Source: Ochotona curzoniae (taxonomy: Eukaryota > Chordata > Mammalia > Lagomorpha > Ochotonidae). Taken from it: DNA of 64,000 nucleotides. How positions within the stretch are numbered: the stretch's first letter is position 1; each line of letters begins with the position of its first letter. The DNA is taken from contig NW_024465885.1 in the NCBI RefSeq assembly GCF_017591425.1, positions 37,394,501 to 37,458,500 of the forward strand, written 5' to 3'. Below, piece by piece: positions 63,003-64,000 of this stretch. Position numbers and translations under genes: made by a program. The notes beneath the pieces were generated by a model, which made no database searches, was not told the origin of the DNA, and was given only the letters and a program-made list of their open reading frames with translations.

Positions 63003-64000
63003 ATTGAAATCAGAATCCTGGGGGTAGGTGCTGAGTTCTTCAACACACTGTCAGAAACCTGGCTTCAAAATGATGGCCCTGCATCTCTTTTACTTTACTT
63101 CATTCTTTTTTAAGGCTTCCAACACCTCCATATTCTAGGTCACAGGTAATGCTCTACTTGAAACTGCTGCTAAAACTTTAATATCCCTATGATTTCTTTT
63201 TCCAAATTTAATGAGAGGCAATGTGGCTCTACGTGCAGAAATAGAATTCCCCCACCACTTCTCCTTGTTTATTGGTGCCACAAAAAGATCGTGTTGGTGA
63301 GTCATAAACTCTGATACAGAGAGCCTGCCCCGAGGGGGCTCGAGCTTATGTGCAGCACCTGCGTGAGTTATCACATTTCCGAAAAGGACTCTAGCTGCCA
63401 CTTCACACAGACTGCCCTGCTGAGAATCCTCTCCGGAGTTGTCCGTGTTCTATAAGCCCTGTAGCAGCAGCAGTCACATCATGTCACGCTGGCTCCTGCT
63501 CTGTTGAAAGCCAGCAAGTGTCTGGAGGCTGAGCAGCGAGTTTTAGGAGCCAAGGCCCTGTGTTTCCCATGGGTTGTGCTCCACCGCCAGAGCCCTGTGC
63601 TATTATTCAGTGCCGCAGAGTAGGAACTTTCGGGGCTGTCAGCTTCCAAGCTGGTAGAACTACAGACTGACAAATTAAAATTCAGCATGATGGGATTGCT
63701 TCCCTGAGATACCTACAGCTTCCTTCATACAGCATTCAGGAAACACAAGCTTCACCCTTTCATTGTTCTGACCATGAACTTTAGTCCACAGGTGTTGTTT
63801 TCTCAGCTTCCACTTCTCTTTCCATCCACAGTCCTGATGACAATTGCTCAGATTCAGACAAATATGGAGATGACAGCATCTGAGGGACATCAAGTCCATA
63901 CATAGTATGCCAACGGTCTAGTCATTAAAATGGAAGCAATAACTTAATTCACACTTCTATTCCGAGATAAGAAGCTACACATTTGGATGTGCCAAATATA

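Larger units (their letters stand above)
59187..64000 (-). other. APP: APP intron 2 (partial)
   Basis: Sequence upstream of the exon 3 acceptor in APP orientation. Exon 2, which should encode the earlier half of the growth-factor-like domain, is not in the window. The segment contains several CSINEs, a decayed L1-type 3' UTR (about 62600-62870) and purine-rich simple sequence. Nothing recognisable is seen in 60675-61700, 62010-62595 and 63005-64000. Confidence 0.88.

Overview
The window is mammalian nuclear DNA. It contains three internal exons of the amyloid precursor protein gene APP on the minus strand, embedded in long introns full of retrotransposons. The exons are exon 3 (59057-59186), exon 4 (22450-22562) and exon 5 (20529-20722). 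Their lengths (130, 113 and 194 bp), splice sites and phases fit together into one uninterrupted reading frame, human-numbered residues 76 to 220. That stretch covers the second half of the growth-factor-like domain, the copper-binding domain and the start of the acidic region. Everything else is intron: part of intron 2 (59187-64000), all of intron 3 (22563-59056), all of intron 4 (20723-22449) and part of intron 5 (1-20528).

The repeats point to a lagomorph. There are about thirty tRNA-derived C-type SINEs (CSINE) of the rabbit/pika kind, from sharp young copies with target-site duplications to heavily decayed ones. The youngest copies have a head and tail unlike the rabbit consensus I remember and seem closer to pika (Ochotona), so pika is my best guess but is not proven. 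Older layers are MIR and MER5-like elements, decayed L1 fragments, and an unclassified pair of related repeats in intron 5.

The standout feature is a full-length LINE-1 in APP intron 3, antisense to APP (40843-47595). It has a CpG-rich 5' UTR beginning with a YY1-like box, an open ORF1 (320 aa), an open ORF2 (1270 aa) with all the endonuclease, reverse transcriptase and zinc-knuckle residues I checked, a G-rich 3' UTR and a poly(A) tract. A 62-bp non-L1 segment and a second 31-base poly(A) follow, and one 16-bp target-site duplication encloses the whole. This is the signature of an L1 that carried a 3' transduction from its source locus. It looks recent and possibly still active.

Just upstream of it (about 37214-40200) is a roughly 3-kb GC-rich block of degenerate tandem units, bounded on the left by a T/C tract that could be a reversed poly(A) tail. 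I cannot assign it to a known family. It is the best candidate here for something undescribed.

I saw no tRNA or rRNA genes, CRISPR arrays, or second host protein-coding gene. Most other open frames are chance frames in introns or shadows of L1 and SINE sequence.
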